In this document: in pieces, positions 1 to 9,082 of the stretch | Layout of the letters: each line of letters opens with the position of its first letter | How positions within the stretch are numbered: position 1 is the stretch's first letter | Source: an uncultured Dokdonia sp. | Lineage (GTDB): Bacteria > Bacteroidota > Bacteroidia > Flavobacteriales > Flavobacteriaceae | Direction of reading: 5' to 3' | Length of the DNA stretch: 64,000 nucleotides | Assembly: GCF_937910895.1 (NCBI RefSeq) | Contig: NZ_CALEMI010000157.1 | Coordinates: 33,950 to 97,949 of the forward strand | Program-made: the position numbers and the translations under genes | The notes under the pieces: model-generated | The model's input: only the letters and a program-made list of their open reading frames with translations | What the model was told of the DNA's origin: nothing | Database searches by the model: none

Positions 1-867
1 ACTTCTCCTGAGGTTGATTTATGGGAAGAGTTTGATCGTTCTATTGGACATCATTTTAATCTTGCGATTGATTTGAATTCTTGTACGGGATGTGGGGCTT
101 GTGTTATTGCTTGTCATGCAGAAAATAACGTTCCTGTAGTTGGAAAATCTGAAGTACGTCGTAGCCGTGATATGCATTGGTTACGTATTGATAGATACTA
201 TTCTTCTCAAGATTCCTTTGAGCTGGATGATACTAAGAAGAATGATTTTAATGGTCTTTCTGGAGATAATGGTTCTTTAGGTGGATTTGGTGAGATGGAA
301 GATCCAGCGGCAAACCCTCAAGTGGCTTTCCAGCCAGTAATGTGTCAACACTGTAATCACGCTCCTTGTGAGACTGTTTGTCCAGTAGCGGCTACATCGC
401 ACAGTCGTCAAGGTCAAAACCACATGGCTTATAATCGTTGTGTAGGTACACGTTATTGTGCAAATAACTGCCCATATAAAGTACGTCGTTTTAACTGGTT
501 CTTATATAATGGTAATGATGAGTTTGATTACCACATGAACAATGATTTGGGACGTATGGTCATTAATCCAGATGTGACAGTACGTTCTCGTGGAGTGATG
601 GAAAAATGTTCTATGTGTATACAAATGACACAAAAAACAATTCTTGATGCAAAACGTGATGGTCGTCAGATTAAAGACGGAGAATTTGCTACAGCTTGTT
701 CAAACGCGTGTACAAGTGGTGCATTAGCTTTTGGAGATGTAAATGATACATCTAGCGATATATATCATAAATCAAAAGACGATAGAATGTATCACTTATT
801 GGAGAGTGTAGGAACAAAACCAAATGTGTTCTACCAAACGAAAGTAAGAAATACAAAAGAAGCTTAA
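1..867 (+). CDS. actB: Alternative complex III iron-sulfur subunit ActB, C-terminal part (5' end outside window)
   Basis: This is the C-terminal, ferredoxin-like part of the quinol:cytochrome c oxidoreductase subunit that carries the Fe-S clusters. The reading frame is open from base 1 (TSPEVDLWEEFDRS...), so the gene begins outside the window; the TTG at 73 is an internal Leu codon, not a start. Cys groups seen in order are CTGCGACVIAC, CQHCNHAPCETVCP, CVGTRYCANNCPYK, CSMC and CSNAC, the pattern for several [4Fe-4S]/[3Fe-4S] clusters. In the family the upstream half is a molybdopterin-oxidoreductase-like domain without the cofactor, not visible here. actC follows after 35 bases and the act gene order is complete. 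Identity is secure from context; only the 5' part is unknown. Confidence 0.93.
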   Translation, partial: TSPEVDLWEEFDRSIGHHFNLAIDLNSCTGCGACVIACHAENNVPVVGKSEVRRSRDMHWLRIDRYYSSQDSFELDDTKKNDFNGLSGDNGSLGGFGEMEDPAANPQVAFQPVMCQHCNHAPCETVCPVAATSHSRQGQNHMAYNRCVGTRYCANNCPYKVRRFNWFLYNGNDEFDYHMNNDLGRMVINPDVTVRSRGVMEKCSMCIQMTQKTILDAKRDGRQIKDGEFATACSNACTSGALAFGDVNDTSSDIYHKSKDDRMYHLLESVGTKPNVFYQTKVRNTKEA

Positions 868-902
868 CAACAACTAATCTAAAGAACTAATTATATAGGA
901 TT

Positions 903-2654
903 ATGGCGCATTACGAAGCACCTATACGAAGACCACTAGTTACCGGAGATAAGACCTATCACGATGTAACCCTAGACGTTGCAGCTCCTGTAGAGGGACG
1001 TGCTAATAAATCTTGGTGGATTGTCTTTTCTATTGCATTGGCTGCATTTCTGTGGGGAATAGGCTGTATTATTTATACCATTTCAAATGGTATTGGTAGT
1101 TGGGGTCTTAATAAAACTGTAGGATGGGCTTGGGATATTACCAACTTTGTATGGTGGGTAGGTATTGGTCACGCAGGGACACTAATTTCGGCGGTATTAT
1201 TACTTTTCCGTCAGAAATGGCGTATGGCTATTAACCGTTCTGCGGAGGCAATGACCATTTTTTCTGTAGTACAAGCAGGATTATTCCCAATCATTCACAT
1301 GGGACGTCCTTGGTTAGCATACTGGGTATTACCTATACCTAACCAATTTGGTTCTCTATGGGTTAACTTTAACTCACCGCTTCTTTGGGATGTATTTGCA
1401 ATATCAACATATCTGTCGGTTTCTTTAGTATTCTGGTGGACGGGATTACTTCCTGATTTTGCGATGATACGTGATCGTGCGGTAAAGCCTTTCCAAAAGA
1501 AAATATATAGTTTATTATCTTTCGGTTGGTCAGGACGCGCAAAAGATTGGCAACGATTTGAAGAGGTTTCATTGGTTCTTGCAGGTCTTGCAACACCATT
1601 GGTACTTTCTGTACACACCATTGTATCCTTTGACTTTGCTACATCGGTAATTCCTGGATGGCATACTACTATTTTCCCTCCTTACTTTGTGGCAGGTGCG
1701 GTATTCTCAGGATTTGCGATGGTAAATACATTACTTATTGTAATGCGTAAAGTATCAAATTTAGAAAACTACATTACACTACAGCATATAGAATTGATGA
1801 ACATAGTCATTATGATTACTGGTTCTATCGTAGGTGTGGCTTATATTACAGAGTTGTTTATGTCTTGGTATTCAGGCGTAGAGTACGAGCAGTATGCATT
1901 TTTAAATCGTGCGACAGGACCTTATGCTTGGGCATATTGGGCGATGATGACGTGTAATGTGTTCTCCCCACAGTTTATGTGGTTCCCTAAGCTAAGAAGA
2001 AGTATTATGTTCTCTTTTGTGATATCTATTGTAGTAAACATAGGAATGTGGTTTGAGCGTTTTGTAATTATTGTAACTTCATTACATCGTGATTACCTTC
2101 CATCTTCTTGGACAATGTTCTCTCCTACATTTGTGGATATAGGGATCTTTATAGGAACGATAGGTTTCTTCTTTGTATTATTTTTACTATATGCACGTAC
2201 ATTCCCGGTGATTGCACAAGCAGAAGTAAAAACAATTATGAAATCTTCTGGAGAGCGTTATAAGAAATTAAGAGAGTCTGGACAATCATTAGTAGGTACA
2301 GGAGCAGATCCGCGTACATCTGGTGGTCCAGTTAAAATAAATTTAGGTGAGCCTGTTGTCATAAAGGCAGTTCCAGTAGTAGAAACTACTCCTGCAGGAA
2401 CTGTTGAGGATCTTGTAGGATCATTAGGAGTTTTTGATCCAAATACACAAACAGCAGATGATCTTAAAAAGATCAATGGTATCGGTCCAAAAATGGAAGA
2501 AAAGCTCAATGAGCTTGGAATATTCACTTTTGCTCAAGTAGCAAGAATGACGCAGAGAGATTATGACCTTTTAGATAGTATTACAGGTTCTTTCCCAGGA
2601 CGTGCAGAGCGCGATGATTGGGCAGGACAGGCAGCAAAACTTAACAACAACTAG
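903..2654 (+). CDS. actC: Alternative complex III NrfD-like membrane subunit ActC with a C-terminal helix-hairpin-helix extension
   Basis: ActC is the polytopic quinol-oxidising membrane subunit of alternative complex III, in the NrfD/PsrC family. About ten hydrophobic segments span roughly residues 40-440, including the conserved GHAGTLISAVLLL region. After the last helix comes a soluble tail. Its final ~65 residues (LKKINGIGPKMEEKLNELGI onward) look like a helix-hairpin-helix domain of the kind seen in DNA-binding and some ribosomal proteins. At 583 residues the protein is about 100 longer than a bare NrfD core. ATG 903 is chosen because it follows actB closely and begins the familiar MAHYEAPIRRPLV sequence. 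actD starts one base after its stop, so the genes are probably translationally coupled. The core call is strong; the role of the tail is unknown. Confidence 0.93.
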   Translation: MAHYEAPIRRPLVTGDKTYHDVTLDVAAPVEGRANKSWWIVFSIALAAFLWGIGCIIYTISNGIGSWGLNKTVGWAWDITNFVWWVGIGHAGTLISAVLLLFRQKWRMAINRSAEAMTIFSVVQAGLFPIIHMGRPWLAYWVLPIPNQFGSLWVNFNSPLLWDVFAISTYLSVSLVFWWTGLLPDFAMIRDRAVKPFQKKIYSLLSFGWSGRAKDWQRFEEVSLVLAGLATPLVLSVHTIVSFDFATSVIPGWHTTIFPPYFVAGAVFSGFAMVNTLLIVMRKVSNLENYITLQHIELMNIVIMITGSIVGVAYITELFMSWYSGVEYEQYAFLNRATGPYAWAYWAMMTCNVFSPQFMWFPKLRRSIMFSFVISIVVNIGMWFERFVIIVTSLHRDYLPSSWTMFSPTFVDIGIFIGTIGFFFVLFLLYARTFPVIAQAEVKTIMKSSGERYKKLRESGQSLVGTGADPRTSGGPVKINLGEPVVIKAVPVVETTPAGTVEDLVGSLGVFDPNTQTADDLKKINGIGPKMEEKLNELGIFTFAQVARMTQRDYDLLDSITGSFPGRAERDDWAGQAAKLNNN

Positions 2655-2655
2655 T

Positions 2656-3192
2656 ATGAGTACGGGATCACACGTTATACACGCACTTTATACAGATGAC
2701 GACGTTTTAATGAACGCCGTTAAGGAGACAAGAAAAAAACACTTACATATTAATGAAGTGTACACTCCGTTTCCTGTGCATGGACTTGATAAAGCAATGG
2801 GATTAGCTCCTACAAGATTAGCAATTACGGCATTTATGTATGGTTGTGTTGGTCTTACAGTAGCTATAGTAATGATGAATTTTATTATGATTGAAGATTG
2901 GCCTCAAGATATTGGAGGTAAGCCAAGCTTTAGTTATATTGAGAATATGCCAGCATTTGTTCCAATCATGTTTGAGCTTACCGTATTTTTTGCGGCGCAT
3001 TTAATGGTTATTACTTTTTACATGCGTAGTAGGCTCTGGCCATTTAAGAAAGCTGAAAACCCTGATGTTCGTACAACAGATGATCATTTTCTTATGGAAA
3101 TAGATGCCTCAGGACACGATCTTCAAGAACTTGCAAATTTTTTAGTAGGGACTGGAGCGACAGAAATTAATTTAGTAGCAAACGAAGAATAA
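2656..3192 (+). CDS. actD: Alternative complex III subunit ActD (DUF3341 membrane protein)
   Basis: ActD is a small integral subunit of alternative complex III (DUF3341 family, 178 residues). Two hydrophobic segments lie near residues 57-80 and 98-122 (numbering from ATG 2656), with a soluble domain on each side. The frame is open further upstream, from 2602 inside actC, but ATG 2656 one base after the actC stop gives MSTGSHVIHALYTDDDVL and the usual family length, so it is preferred. Together with ActC and ActF it forms the membrane arm of the complex. No redox motif is visible, as expected. It is transcribed with the whole act-cox run. Confidence 0.9.
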   Translation: MSTGSHVIHALYTDDDVLMNAVKETRKKHLHINEVYTPFPVHGLDKAMGLAPTRLAITAFMYGCVGLTVAIVMMNFIMIEDWPQDIGGKPSFSYIENMPAFVPIMFELTVFFAAHLMVITFYMRSRLWPFKKAENPDVRTTDDHFLMEIDASGHDLQELANFLVGTGATEINLVANEE

Positions 3193-3201
3193 GGATACGC
3201 A

Positions 3202-3903
3202 ATGAAGAATATATTCAAAATAGCTATCGTACTTATTGCCATGATAAGTTTAGGTTCTTGTAAGAAAGATAGTAAACGTAACTATCAATACATGCCTAAT
3301 ATGTATGAATCGGTAGGATATGAAACGTATGGTAATTACGAGGTATTTGAAACAGTAACTGGAGGTTCATCTGCGATGAAACCAGCAACTGGATCAATAG
3401 CACGTGGTTGGATGCCTTATGAGATAGAAAATACAAATGAAGGGAAAGCTTTCGCGAAAGCAAACCTTAAAAATAAACTTCCTTTTACAGAAGAAACAGA
3501 AGCAAAAGGCAAAGAACTTTATGAGATTTATTGTGGTATTTGTCACGGGAAAAAAGGCGACGGTAACGGTAAACTTGTAGAGCGTGAAAAAATATTAGGT
3601 GTACCAGCCTATAATGATGCAGGAAGAGCAATAACTGAAGGAAGCGTTTATCACGTTATGTACTACGGTATTAATTCTATGGGATCTTATGCTTCTCAAA
3701 TGACAGAAGAAGAACTGTGGATGGTAGATCATTACGTAATGCTGTTAAAAGCTCAACTAGATGGCGAAGAACCACCTGCTTATGATGTGGTTGAAATTGT
3801 AGTAGAAGTAGAAGAAGCACATAAAGAAGGTGATCATAGTAAAGAAGAGCAAGGAGCTGGTGAAGATCACAACGTCGAAGAAAATCACGGCGCAGAGCAC
3901 TAA
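3202..3903 (+). CDS. actE: Alternative complex III cytochrome c subunit ActE (lipoprotein)
   Basis: This monoheme c-type cytochrome carries electrons from alternative complex III towards the oxidase. The N-terminus is a lipoprotein signal (hydrophobic stretch ending ISLGSCKK, lipobox Cys about residue 20), so it is probably anchored in the membrane facing the periplasm. The heme motif is C111-G-I-C114-H115 and Met residues downstream could be the sixth ligand. The last ~40 residues are Glu/His-rich (EEAHKEGDH... NHGAEH), like the start of the next protein. The iterated palindrome at 3448-3461 lies inside this gene and encodes AFAKA just before the heme domain. Gene order act(B)CDEF supports the call. 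Confidence 0.93.
   Translation: MKNIFKIAIVLIAMISLGSCKKDSKRNYQYMPNMYESVGYETYGNYEVFETVTGGSSAMKPATGSIARGWMPYEIENTNEGKAFAKANLKNKLPFTEETEAKGKELYEIYCGICHGKKGDGNGKLVEREKILGVPAYNDAGRAITEGSVYHVMYYGINSMGSYASQMTEEELWMVDHYVMLLKAQLDGEEPPAYDVVEIVVEVEEAHKEGDHSKEEQGAGEDHNVEENHGAEH
3448..3461. repeat. Iterated palindrome copy 1
   Basis: GCTTTCGCGAAAGC inside actE, read as AFAKA. Confidence 0.9.
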
Positions 3904-3936
3904 ACAAACTAACTGAAAAAGCGATACTAAAAAGAT

Positions 3937-5304
3937 ATGTATACATTATCTAAAAACTTACGACTCACGGCTTTTATTTTTATGGCTGTTGGTGCAATAT
4001 TGTTTACAGTAGACTATTTTAATTTACCAAAAACAACAGCCGATGTTGAAGCGCTAGAAGCAGCTCACGGCGGAGGGCACGGAGAAGCAACTACTGGAAG
4101 TCATGAATTAGTGACTTCTCATGATGCAACGAATGCTCATGAATCAGATCACGGAGAAGCTGGAGGTCACGAAATGTCTCAAGAAGAACATCTTGAACAT
4201 ACACTAGTTCAATACCAAAATAAACCTTGGTCTGCTATTTATATTGCAGCGTTCTTCTTCTTTATGATAGCACTTGCATGTTTGGCATTTTATGCGATAC
4301 AATATGCCTCACAAGCAGGGTGGTCACCTTTGGTACTCCGAGTTATGGAAGGTATTACAGGATATTTACTTCTTGGAAGTATTATTATGTTTGTATTGTT
4401 AGCGTTCTCAGGATTTCATATAAATCACTTATTTCACTGGATGGATCCAGAATTAGTGAAAGTAGGAGGTGATCATTATGATAAACTCATTGCAGGGAAA
4501 TCAGGATATTTGAACGTTCCTTTCTTCTTAGGAAGAGCAGCATTCTTTATCTTAGGATGGAATATTTATAGATACTTTGCTTTAAAGTTTAGTAAAAATC
4601 AAGACGAAGCAACTGATAATAAATGGCATAAGAAATCATTTAAAGCAGCTGCAGGATTTTTAGTATTCTTTATTTACACAGAATCTATTATGTCTTGGGA
4701 CTGGATTATGTCATTAGACCCACATTGGTTTAGTACATTATTTGGATGGTATGTATTTGCAGGAATGATGGTATGTGCAATCACAACGATCGCTCTAGTT
4801 ACTATATACCTTAAGTCTATTGGATATTTGGAAAAAGTGAATGACAGTCATATTCATGATTTGGCTAAGTTTATGTTCGCATTTAGTATTTTCTGGACAT
4901 ATCTTTGGTTCTCACAATTCATGCTTATATGGTATTCAAACATTCCAGAAGAAGTCACCTATTTCATTACAAGAATAGAGGATTATAACTTACCATTCTT
5001 TGCCATGGTTGCTATGAACTTTGTTTTCCCATTATTATTATTAATGAATAGCGATTACAAGCGTATTAACTGGTTTGTAGTAATGGCAGGTATTGTTATT
5101 TTACTTGGTCATTACGTAGATATATTCAACATGGTTATGCCAGCTACCGTAGGAAAGTCTTGGTCATTTGGTTTTGTTGAAATAGGAGCATTATTATTCT
5201 TCCTTGGACTGTTTATATTTATAGTATTTACATCACTTACAAAACGTCCATTAGAACCTAAGCGTAATCCGCTTATTGAAGAAAGTAAACATTTTCACTA
5301 TTAG
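3937..5304 (+). CDS. actF: Alternative complex III membrane subunit ActF
   Basis: ActF is the second large NrfD-like membrane subunit of alternative complex III (455 residues). A first helix near residues 9-27 is followed by a His/Glu-rich periplasmic stretch (AHGGGHGEATTGSH... HESDHGEAGGHE, about residues 43-85) and then about nine more hydrophobic helices. The His-rich stretch could bind a metal, but it looks variable and may be only a linker. The gene lies 33 bases after actE and 27 before coxB. The ATG gives MYTLSKNLRLTAFIFM, typical of the family. Confidence 0.9.
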   Translation: MYTLSKNLRLTAFIFMAVGAILFTVDYFNLPKTTADVEALEAAHGGGHGEATTGSHELVTSHDATNAHESDHGEAGGHEMSQEEHLEHTLVQYQNKPWSAIYIAAFFFFMIALACLAFYAIQYASQAGWSPLVLRVMEGITGYLLLGSIIMFVLLAFSGFHINHLFHWMDPELVKVGGDHYDKLIAGKSGYLNVPFFLGRAAFFILGWNIYRYFALKFSKNQDEATDNKWHKKSFKAAAGFLVFFIYTESIMSWDWIMSLDPHWFSTLFGWYVFAGMMVCAITTIALVTIYLKSIGYLEKVNDSHIHDLAKFMFAFSIFWTYLWFSQFMLIWYSNIPEEVTYFITRIEDYNLPFFAMVAMNFVFPLLLLMNSDYKRINWFVVMAGIVILLGHYVDIFNMVMPATVGKSWSFGFVEIGALLFFLGLFIFIVFTSLTKRPLEPKRNPLIEESKHFHY

Positions 5305-5331
5305 GAATTAGATAAAAGAAGTTAGAAAGCA

Positions 5332-6402
5332 ATGACAGGTTTATTAGCACTCATCGTAGTAATTCTATTTGTAGTTACAATTTGGCAAATGTCAAAGATC
5401 TTTAAGTTGTCCCAACTTAAGGGAAATAGTGAAAACGGACAAATAGCAAATGATAAGGACAATCGTATCAACGGTAAGTTGATGATTATGTTCCTCATAT
5501 TCTTATATTTTATAACTATCTATTGTTTCTGGAATTATAGTAAGTATTACTTGCCTGAGGCATCTTCAGAACATGGATCTAGTTATGACACACTAATGTT
5601 TATATCTCTTGCGCTTATTATGTTAGTGCAAGTCATTACACAAGCATTACTCCATTACTTTGCTTATAAGTATCAAGGAAAGAAAGGAAATCGTGCATTA
5701 TTCTATGCAGACAATGATAAGTTAGAATTTATTTGGACTATTATTCCAGTAATCGTTCTTGCAGGTCTTATTATTTACGGTCTATTCACGTGGTCTGACA
5801 TCATGAACTTTGAAGAAGAGGAAGATGCTATTGTTATTGAGCTGTACGCAAAACGATTTGCATGGGAAGCTCGTTATGCTGGAGCAGACAATACATTAGG
5901 GAATGCTAATGTACGTTTCATCGAAGGAGCAAATACTGTAGGGGTTGATTTAAGCGATCAAGATGCTATGGATGATGTAATCACTTCAGAATTACACTTA
6001 CCAGTAGGACGTCAAGTGATCTTTAAATTAAGATCGCAAGATGTATTGCACTCTGCGTATATGCCTCACTTCCGTGCACAAATGAATGTGGTACCAGGAA
6101 TGATCACACAATTTTCTTTTACCCCTTCTAAAACTACTGCAGAAATCCGCGAAACGGAATATATGAAAGACAAAATGCAGGTAATTAAGGAGATAAGAAG
6201 AGAAAAAAATAAAGAATCTATTGATGCTGGTAACGGTCCAATAGATGAATATGACGAATTCGATTATTACTTGCTATGTAATAAGATTTGTGGCGCCTCA
6301 CACTATAATATGCAAATGAAAATTGTTGTAGAAACCCAAGAAGAGTATGATGCTTGGATGGCTCAACAAGAAACATTTGGAAAGAAAATAGCAGGCAAAT
6401 AA
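5332..6402 (+). CDS. coxB: Cytochrome c oxidase subunit II with CuA centre
   Basis: Subunit II takes electrons from cytochrome c into the heme-copper oxidase through a binuclear CuA site in its periplasmic cupredoxin domain. Hydrophobic segments lie at about residues 1-20, 48-65, 85-110 and 133-155. The CuA ligands are intact: H240 (in LHSAYMPHF) and C316-x3-C320-x3-H324-x2-M327. At 356 residues it is longer than many, partly because of an insertion around residues 185-215 in the cupredoxin domain. No heme c domain follows, so ActE or another cytochrome c must be the donor. It lies between actF and coxA. Confidence 0.95.
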   Translation: MTGLLALIVVILFVVTIWQMSKIFKLSQLKGNSENGQIANDKDNRINGKLMIMFLIFLYFITIYCFWNYSKYYLPEASSEHGSSYDTLMFISLALIMLVQVITQALLHYFAYKYQGKKGNRALFYADNDKLEFIWTIIPVIVLAGLIIYGLFTWSDIMNFEEEEDAIVIELYAKRFAWEARYAGADNTLGNANVRFIEGANTVGVDLSDQDAMDDVITSELHLPVGRQVIFKLRSQDVLHSAYMPHFRAQMNVVPGMITQFSFTPSKTTAEIRETEYMKDKMQVIKEIRREKNKESIDAGNGPIDEYDEFDYYLLCNKICGASHYNMQMKIVVETQEEYDAWMAQQETFGKKIAGK

Positions 6403-6440
6403 AAAAAAGAAAAAGAAAAATTAACTAAAGTATTAAGATT

Positions 6441-8267
6441 ATGTCAGCACAAGTAGCAGGGTTAGATCACGCACATGACGATCATGGACATCATCACCAT
6501 AAAGAAACATTTGTAACAAAGTACATCTTTAGTACAGATCATAAAATGATCTCAAAACAGTACTTAATTACTGGTTTGATTATGGGTATTATTGGAATAG
6601 CAATGTCATTGTTATTCCGTTTACAATTAGCTTGGCCAGATCATCAATTTACAATTTATGAAGTATTATTAGGAGATTGGGGAAAAGATGGAGTAATGGA
6701 TCCCAACATATATCTTGCTCTTATTACCATACACGGTACCATCATGGTATTTTTTGTACTAACAGCAGGTTTGAGTGGTACATTTAGTAACTTATTGATT
6801 CCATTACAGATTGGAGCTAGAGACATGGCATCTGGATTTTTAAATATGGTGTCTTTCTGGTTATTCTTCGTTTCTTCTGTAATTATGGTACTCTCTTTAT
6901 TTGTAGAGTCTGGACCAGCAGCAGCAGGATGGACGATTTATCCTCCATTAAGTGCGCTTCCTAACAGCATTGCTGCATCAGGGATGGGAATGACACTTTG
7001 GTTAGTGTCTATGGCCATTTTTATTGCATCATCACTTTTAGGATCACTTAACTATGTAGTTACTGTATTGAACTTACGTACTAAAGGAATGACCATGACA
7101 CGTCTTCCTCTTACTATATGGGCATTTTTTGTAACAGCTATTATTGGTATTGTTTCTTTCCCAGTACTACTGTCTGCAGCATTAATGTTGATCATGGATA
7201 GAAGTTTTGGAACGTCGTTCTTCCTTTCAGATATTTATATAGGAGGAGAAGTATTACATAATTCTGGAGGATCTCCCGTTTTATTTGAACACCTTTTCTG
7301 GTTCCTAGGACACCCTGAAGTATATATCGTACTATTACCAGCTTTAGGAATCACATCAGAGATTATAGCGACAAATTCCCGTAAACCTATCTTTGGATAT
7401 CGAGCGATGGTTGCTTCCATTTTAGCGATTGCTTTCTTATCCACGATTGTATGGGGTCACCACATGTTTATCTCTGGAATGAATCCATTTTTAGGATCTG
7501 TATTTACATTCACAACCCTATTGATTGCAATTCCTTCGGCAGTAAAAGCATTTAATTACATAACAACACTCTGGAAAGGAAACCTTCAGTTTAATCCCGG
7601 AATGCTATTCTCTATCGGATTAGTATCTACTTTTATCTCTGGAGGATTAACAGGAATTATACTTGGAGACAGTACACTAGATATTAACGTACACGATACC
7701 TACTTTGTAGTAGCGCACTTCCACTTAGTAATGGGTATCTCTGCACTCTATGGATTATTTGCAGGGGTTTATCATTGGTTCCCTAAAATGTTTGAAGGAA
7801 GAATGATGAATAAAAACTTAGGATATGTTCACTTCTGGGTAACGGTAATTGGAGCATACGGAATTTTCTTCCCAATGCACTTTATCGGTATGGCGGGTCT
7901 TCCAAGACGTTACTATACAAATACAGCTTTCCCTTATTTTGATGATCTTACAGATGTAAATGTGGCAATTACCATATTTGCGTTTATCACTGGGGCAGCA
8001 CAATTAGTGTTCTTGTATAACTTCATTCACTCTATGTTTTACGGAAAAATGGGACCTAAAAATCCTTGGAAATCCAATACATTAGAATGGACTGCAGAAG
8101 TAAAGCATATTCACGGAAACTGGGATGGTCCTATTCCAGAAGTACACAGATGGTCGTATGACTACAGTAAATTGAACAAGGATGAATCTGATTATGTGAT
8201 TCCTGGTCAGGATTATGTACCTCAGCATTTACCACTTCAAGAAAATGAAGAGGAAATGCATCACTAA
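6441..8267 (+). CDS. coxA: Cytochrome c oxidase subunit I (heme-copper)
   Basis: This is the catalytic subunit that reduces O2 to water and pumps protons. All metal ligands are present: H98 (low-spin heme a), H291 in GHPEVY with the cross-linking Y295, H340-H341 (CuB), H426 (high-spin heme a3) and H428 (heme a) in HDTYFVVAHFHLVMG. The GHPEVY motif marks an A-family oxidase. Before the first helix is a His-rich leader (HAHDDHGHHHHKE). About twelve helices fit the 608 residues. The gene ends the run and is followed 23 bases later by a clear terminator. The remaining subunits and assembly genes are near 36-39 kb, so the oxidase is encoded in two clusters. Confidence 0.96.
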   Translation: MSAQVAGLDHAHDDHGHHHHKETFVTKYIFSTDHKMISKQYLITGLIMGIIGIAMSLLFRLQLAWPDHQFTIYEVLLGDWGKDGVMDPNIYLALITIHGTIMVFFVLTAGLSGTFSNLLIPLQIGARDMASGFLNMVSFWLFFVSSVIMVLSLFVESGPAAAGWTIYPPLSALPNSIAASGMGMTLWLVSMAIFIASSLLGSLNYVVTVLNLRTKGMTMTRLPLTIWAFFVTAIIGIVSFPVLLSAALMLIMDRSFGTSFFLSDIYIGGEVLHNSGGSPVLFEHLFWFLGHPEVYIVLLPALGITSEIIATNSRKPIFGYRAMVASILAIAFLSTIVWGHHMFISGMNPFLGSVFTFTTLLIAIPSAVKAFNYITTLWKGNLQFNPGMLFSIGLVSTFISGGLTGIILGDSTLDINVHDTYFVVAHFHLVMGISALYGLFAGVYHWFPKMFEGRMMNKNLGYVHFWVTVIGAYGIFFPMHFIGMAGLPRRYYTNTAFPYFDDLTDVNVAITIFAFITGAAQLVFLYNFIHSMFYGKMGPKNPWKSNTLEWTAEVKHIHGNWDGPIPEVHRWSYDYSKLNKDESDYVIPGQDYVPQHLPLQENEEEMHH

Positions 8268-8290
8268 ATAGTGAGTTAATAGATATTTTT

Positions 8291-8319
8291 AAAACCCATT
8301 CTCATCAGAATGGGTTTTT
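8291..8319 (+). terminator. Rho-independent terminator after coxA
   Basis: The arms AAACCCATTCT and AGAATGGGTTT pair around the loop CATC and are followed by more Ts. It closes the act-cox transcription unit. A closely similar hairpin follows the next gene. Confidence 0.85.
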
Positions 8320-8435
8320 GTCTTTTAATAAACCTCAAGCAATTAGTGATATAAATGTAAAATAAGAAAAGACTTTTGTTAATTTATTTTATTTGAGTAT
8401 ATTTAAATTACTGCTAATCAAATATTTAATCATAT

Positions 8436-8927
8436 ATGAAAAATTTTATGATTCTTTCTGTCTTTATTGTTGCATTTTTAAGCTGCGACAAAGATGACAG
8501 TCAACTAAAAGTAGATTCTTCAAATCTTAAATTAGAAACCATAACATCAGTTAAAATTGGAAATGACATTGATAATAATGTAACTCTTGATTATTCTAAT
8601 AGTGACATTTTAAGCACTTTCGCTATTTTTTCAATAAAAAATAAATTAGACTTACAGCCTCAATCTATGGAGGTAATAGATGTTGACTCACAAAAATATT
8701 TACGTATTTATAGTAAAGATGAGAAAGTGTCAACCATTGCGCTTATCAAAGATGAAAATGGACACTATAGAACAGGTGAAACCATCTGTACGTCTTCTCA
8801 GTGTTCTTCTTCGGGAGGATGTCTTCCTAACGGACAGTATTGTACTAAATGTATTCCAAATCCAAATTCGCCATTAAAAGGAGATTGTACTAGAACGACT
8901 TCGTCTGGAGGTGAGCCAAACACTTAA
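8436..8927 (+). CDS. Small Cys-rich lipoprotein of unknown function
   Basis: I do not recognise this 163-residue protein. It starts with a lipoprotein signal (MKNFMILSVFIVAFLSC, lipobox Cys about 17), so it should be lipid-anchored on the periplasmic side or outer membrane. The middle is a polar domain with a probable beta-strand pattern. The last 35 residues are rich in Cys, Ser and Gly (CTSSQCSSSGGCLPNGQYCTKC), suggesting disulfides or metal binding. It stands alone, flanked by a terminator on each side, so it is probably a single-gene unit. The A/T-rich sequence upstream shows no convincing promoter match. Only the lipoprotein call is firm. Confidence 0.72.
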   Translation: MKNFMILSVFIVAFLSCDKDDSQLKVDSSNLKLETITSVKIGNDIDNNVTLDYSNSDILSTFAIFSIKNKLDLQPQSMEVIDVDSQKYLRIYSKDEKVSTIALIKDENGHYRTGETICTSSQCSSSGGCLPNGQYCTKCIPNPNSPLKGDCTRTTSSGGEPNT

Positions 8928-8944
8928 AAAACAAAAACTAACAA

Positions 8945-8977
8945 AAAAAACCATTCTCAACAGGATGGGTTTTTTGT
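8945..8977 (+). terminator. Terminator after the Cys-rich lipoprotein gene
   Basis: An A-rich arm with ACCATTCT pairs imperfectly with AGGATGGGT around the loop CAAC, followed by a T run. Its sequence is nearly that of the coxA terminator at 8291-8319. Confidence 0.75.
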
Positions 8978-9018
8978 TTTTAACTGTTATCAAAGCAAAG
9001 TTGTGGGATACTTTTTAT

Positions 9019-9032
9019 GCTTTCGCGAAAGC
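9019..9032. repeat. Iterated palindrome copy 2
   Basis: Exact copy upstream of ruvB. The left flank is CTTTTTAT and the right is GTACTCTC, so it is oriented to the minus strand by its flanks. Confidence 0.9.
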
Positions 9033-9082
9033 GTACTCTCACAATCCTTATATTTGTGTACTACGTATTATTGAATCGTGCT

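Noticed and set aside
4227..4472. 81-codon frame inside actF
   Set aside because: Shadow frame within a well-supported membrane protein gene.
9017..9082. Upstream ATG extending RuvB by 22 residues
   Set aside because: The extension is hydrophobic, is partly encoded by the iterated palindrome and has no counterpart in RuvB proteins.
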